From: DASQVO01 sp035640715
Lineage (GTDB): Bacteria; Actinomycetota; Actinomycetes; Streptosporangiales; Streptosporangiaceae
DNA length: 14,404 nucleotides
Direction: 5' to 3'
Assembly: GCA_035640715.1 (NCBI GenBank)
Contig: DASQVO010000339.1
Span: 1-14,404, forward strand
Of this stretch, positions 13,450 through 14,404 are shown piece after piece (within the stretch, counting starts at the first letter, position 1; each line of letters opens with the position of its first letter). The translations under genes were made by a program, and so were the position numbers. Under the pieces are notes generated by a model that saw nothing but the letters and a program-made list of their open reading frames with translations, was not told the DNA's origin and ran no database searches.

Positions 13450-14404
13450 TCAGGCTGGAACAGGCAGTGACCGGCCAGTGGCCTCGGCACCGAACTTCGC
13501 GCGCCAGGCGTCCCGTTCCACGTCGGGCAGCCTCTCGACCCGGATGGCGCTCGCCTTGTACTCGGCGGTGCCCGCGATCGGGCAGGTGGCCTCGATGGTC
13601 AGCACGTTGGTGTCCACCACGTCCGGATCGTGGTAGGACATGAAGGCAAGTCCCTGACGCAGACCAGGGTCGATCCGCACCGGGGCCACGATGGACCCCC
13701 GCCGTGAGGTGATCCGCACCGGCTCGTCCTCCACCGCGCCGAGCTGTGCGGCGTCCTCCGGAGACAGGTCAATGGACTCTGCGAGCCGCAGCGGGGAGGC
13801 GAACCCGCGTGACTGCACGCCGGTGTTGTACGAGTCGAGCCTGCGGCCGGTGGTGAGCCGGATCGGGTACTCCTCGCTGAGCGCGTCGGCGGGGGGCCGG
13901 TGCGGGGTGACCTGGAACCGGGCCGGCATGCCGCGCTTGGCAGGATCGTCCTCCCACAGCCGTCCGTGCAGGTAGGACGGCTCCAGCCGGTCCTCGCTGA
14001 AGCAGGGCCACTGGATTCCGCTGAGCTCCTCCAGACGGCGGTAGCTCATCCCCGCGAACATCGGCGCGAGGGAGCGCACCTCGTCCCAGATGCGCTCGGC
14101 GTCCGCTCCGTGGTAGCCCAGATCGTGGCCGAGCCGGGCCGCGATCGCGCACATGATGTCGATGTCGTTCCGCGCGCCCTCTGGCGGCTCGAGTGCCTTG
14201 CGGACCCGCTGCACGCGGCGCTCGCTGTTGGTGAAGGTGCCCTCGGTCTCGCACCAGGAAGCCGCGGCGGGCAGCACCACGTGCGCAAGTTGCGCAGTCT
14301 TGGTCAGGAAGATGTCCTGCACCACGAAGTGCTCAAGGTTGGACAGCCGCTTGGTCATCCGCGCGCTGTCGGGCTCGGACTGCACCGGGTTCTCGCCGAT
14401 CGCG
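13450..14404 (-). CDS. fdhA: Formate dehydrogenase catalytic (Mo-bisMGD) subunit, 3' part only
   Basis: The frame is open to the right edge (AIGENP precedes the internal GTG at 14385), so the gene is cut by the window, not truncated in nature. About 317 C-terminal residues are visible. VVQDIFLTKTAQLAHVVLP and EGTFTNSERRVQRVRKA are highly typical of FdhA. The last 120 or so residues form the molybdopterin-dinucleotide binding domain (IRLTTGRRLDSYNTGVQSRG, then GLAFMSYHDPDVVDTNVLT). The active-site Cys or Sec lies in the unseen part. It is the first visible gene of the operon, followed after 39 bases by the flavin subunit. Reaction: formate to CO2 with electrons passed to NAD+ through the partner subunits. 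A nitrate reductase-type relative is unlikely given the NuoEF and [2Fe-2S] partners plus fdhD. Confidence 0.9.
   Translation of the reverse strand, partial: AIGENPVQSEPDSARMTKRLSNLEHFVVQDIFLTKTAQLAHVVLPAAASWCETEGTFTNSERRVQRVRKALEPPEGARNDIDIMCAIAARLGHDLGYHGADAERIWDEVRSLAPMFAGMSYRRLEELSGIQWPCFSEDRLEPSYLHGRLWEDDPAKRGMPARFQVTPHRPPADALSEEYPIRLTTGRRLDSYNTGVQSRGFASPLRLAESIDLSPEDAAQLGAVEDEPVRITSRRGSIVAPVRIDPGLRQGLAFMSYHDPDVVDTNVLTIEATCPIAGTAEYKASAIRVERLPDVERDAWRAKFGAEATGRSLPVPA

Noticed and set aside
1..14404. CRISPR arrays, tRNA/rRNA genes, insertion sequences
   Set aside because: I saw no regularly spaced repeats, no transposase-like frame with terminal repeats and no recognisable tRNA or rRNA sequence.

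Overview
The window is high-GC DNA with the strong G/C third-position bias of an actinobacterium. A DUF5999-type protein (short, starts MCQH, contains HPEQGWSLLCNGV) is a family I know mainly from Streptomyces and its relatives, so a streptomycete-like host is the best guess. The theme is oxalate/formate metabolism. There are three different major-facilitator transporters of the oxalate:formate antiporter (OFA) type, a formyl-CoA:oxalate CoA-transferase (frc), the formate dehydrogenase sulfurtransferase fdhD, a divergent moeA for molybdenum cofactor, and an NAD-linked molybdenum/iron-sulfur formate dehydrogenase operon that runs off the right edge.

Layout. Bases 2-442 (+) encode a stand-alone PAS-domain protein. 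It converges on a minus-strand unit, with a perfect 12-bp hairpin between them (581-611). That minus unit reads from about 2560 down: operator-like site, 31-codon leader peptide, 60-codon ORF, OFA transporter 1, then a broken small membrane-protein gene. A hairpin at 2713-2751 follows a decayed gene of unknown type (2752-2991). Next, still minus, come OFA transporter 2 (3060-4406), a 33-codon leader peptide related to the first one, and a perfect palindromic operator (4526-4538). Then a heavily frameshifted acyl-CoA synthetase pseudogene (about 4601-5272) lies directly downstream of frc (5311-6537). A second minus operon is OFA transporter 3 - fdhD - DUF5999 (9082 down to 6595). It is divergent from moeA (9203-10348, +), with an operator-like site between them. 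The right end is the minus-strand formate dehydrogenase operon: catalytic subunit (partial), NuoE/NuoF-like fusion, and a NuoG-N-like iron-sulfur subunit.

How the parts may work together (inference): OFA carriers exchange oxalate and formate. Frc makes oxalyl-CoA from formyl-CoA and oxalate. Oxalyl-CoA decarboxylase, not present in this window, would give formyl-CoA and CO2. Formate is then oxidised to CO2 with NADH by the dehydrogenase, whose Mo cofactor needs MoeA for metal insertion and FdhD for sulfuration. An ATACTGT-centred palindrome lies upstream of transporter 1, transporter 2, frc and transporter 3/moeA, which points to one shared regulator outside the window.

The most unusual signals are the pair of conserved leader peptides (shared YQFSQTRS, all codon differences synonymous in that core) joined by overlapping stop/start codons to the transporter genes, and the shared operator. 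There are also several decayed genes, including one whose start codon appears to have become ATA while the upstream stop became TAA.
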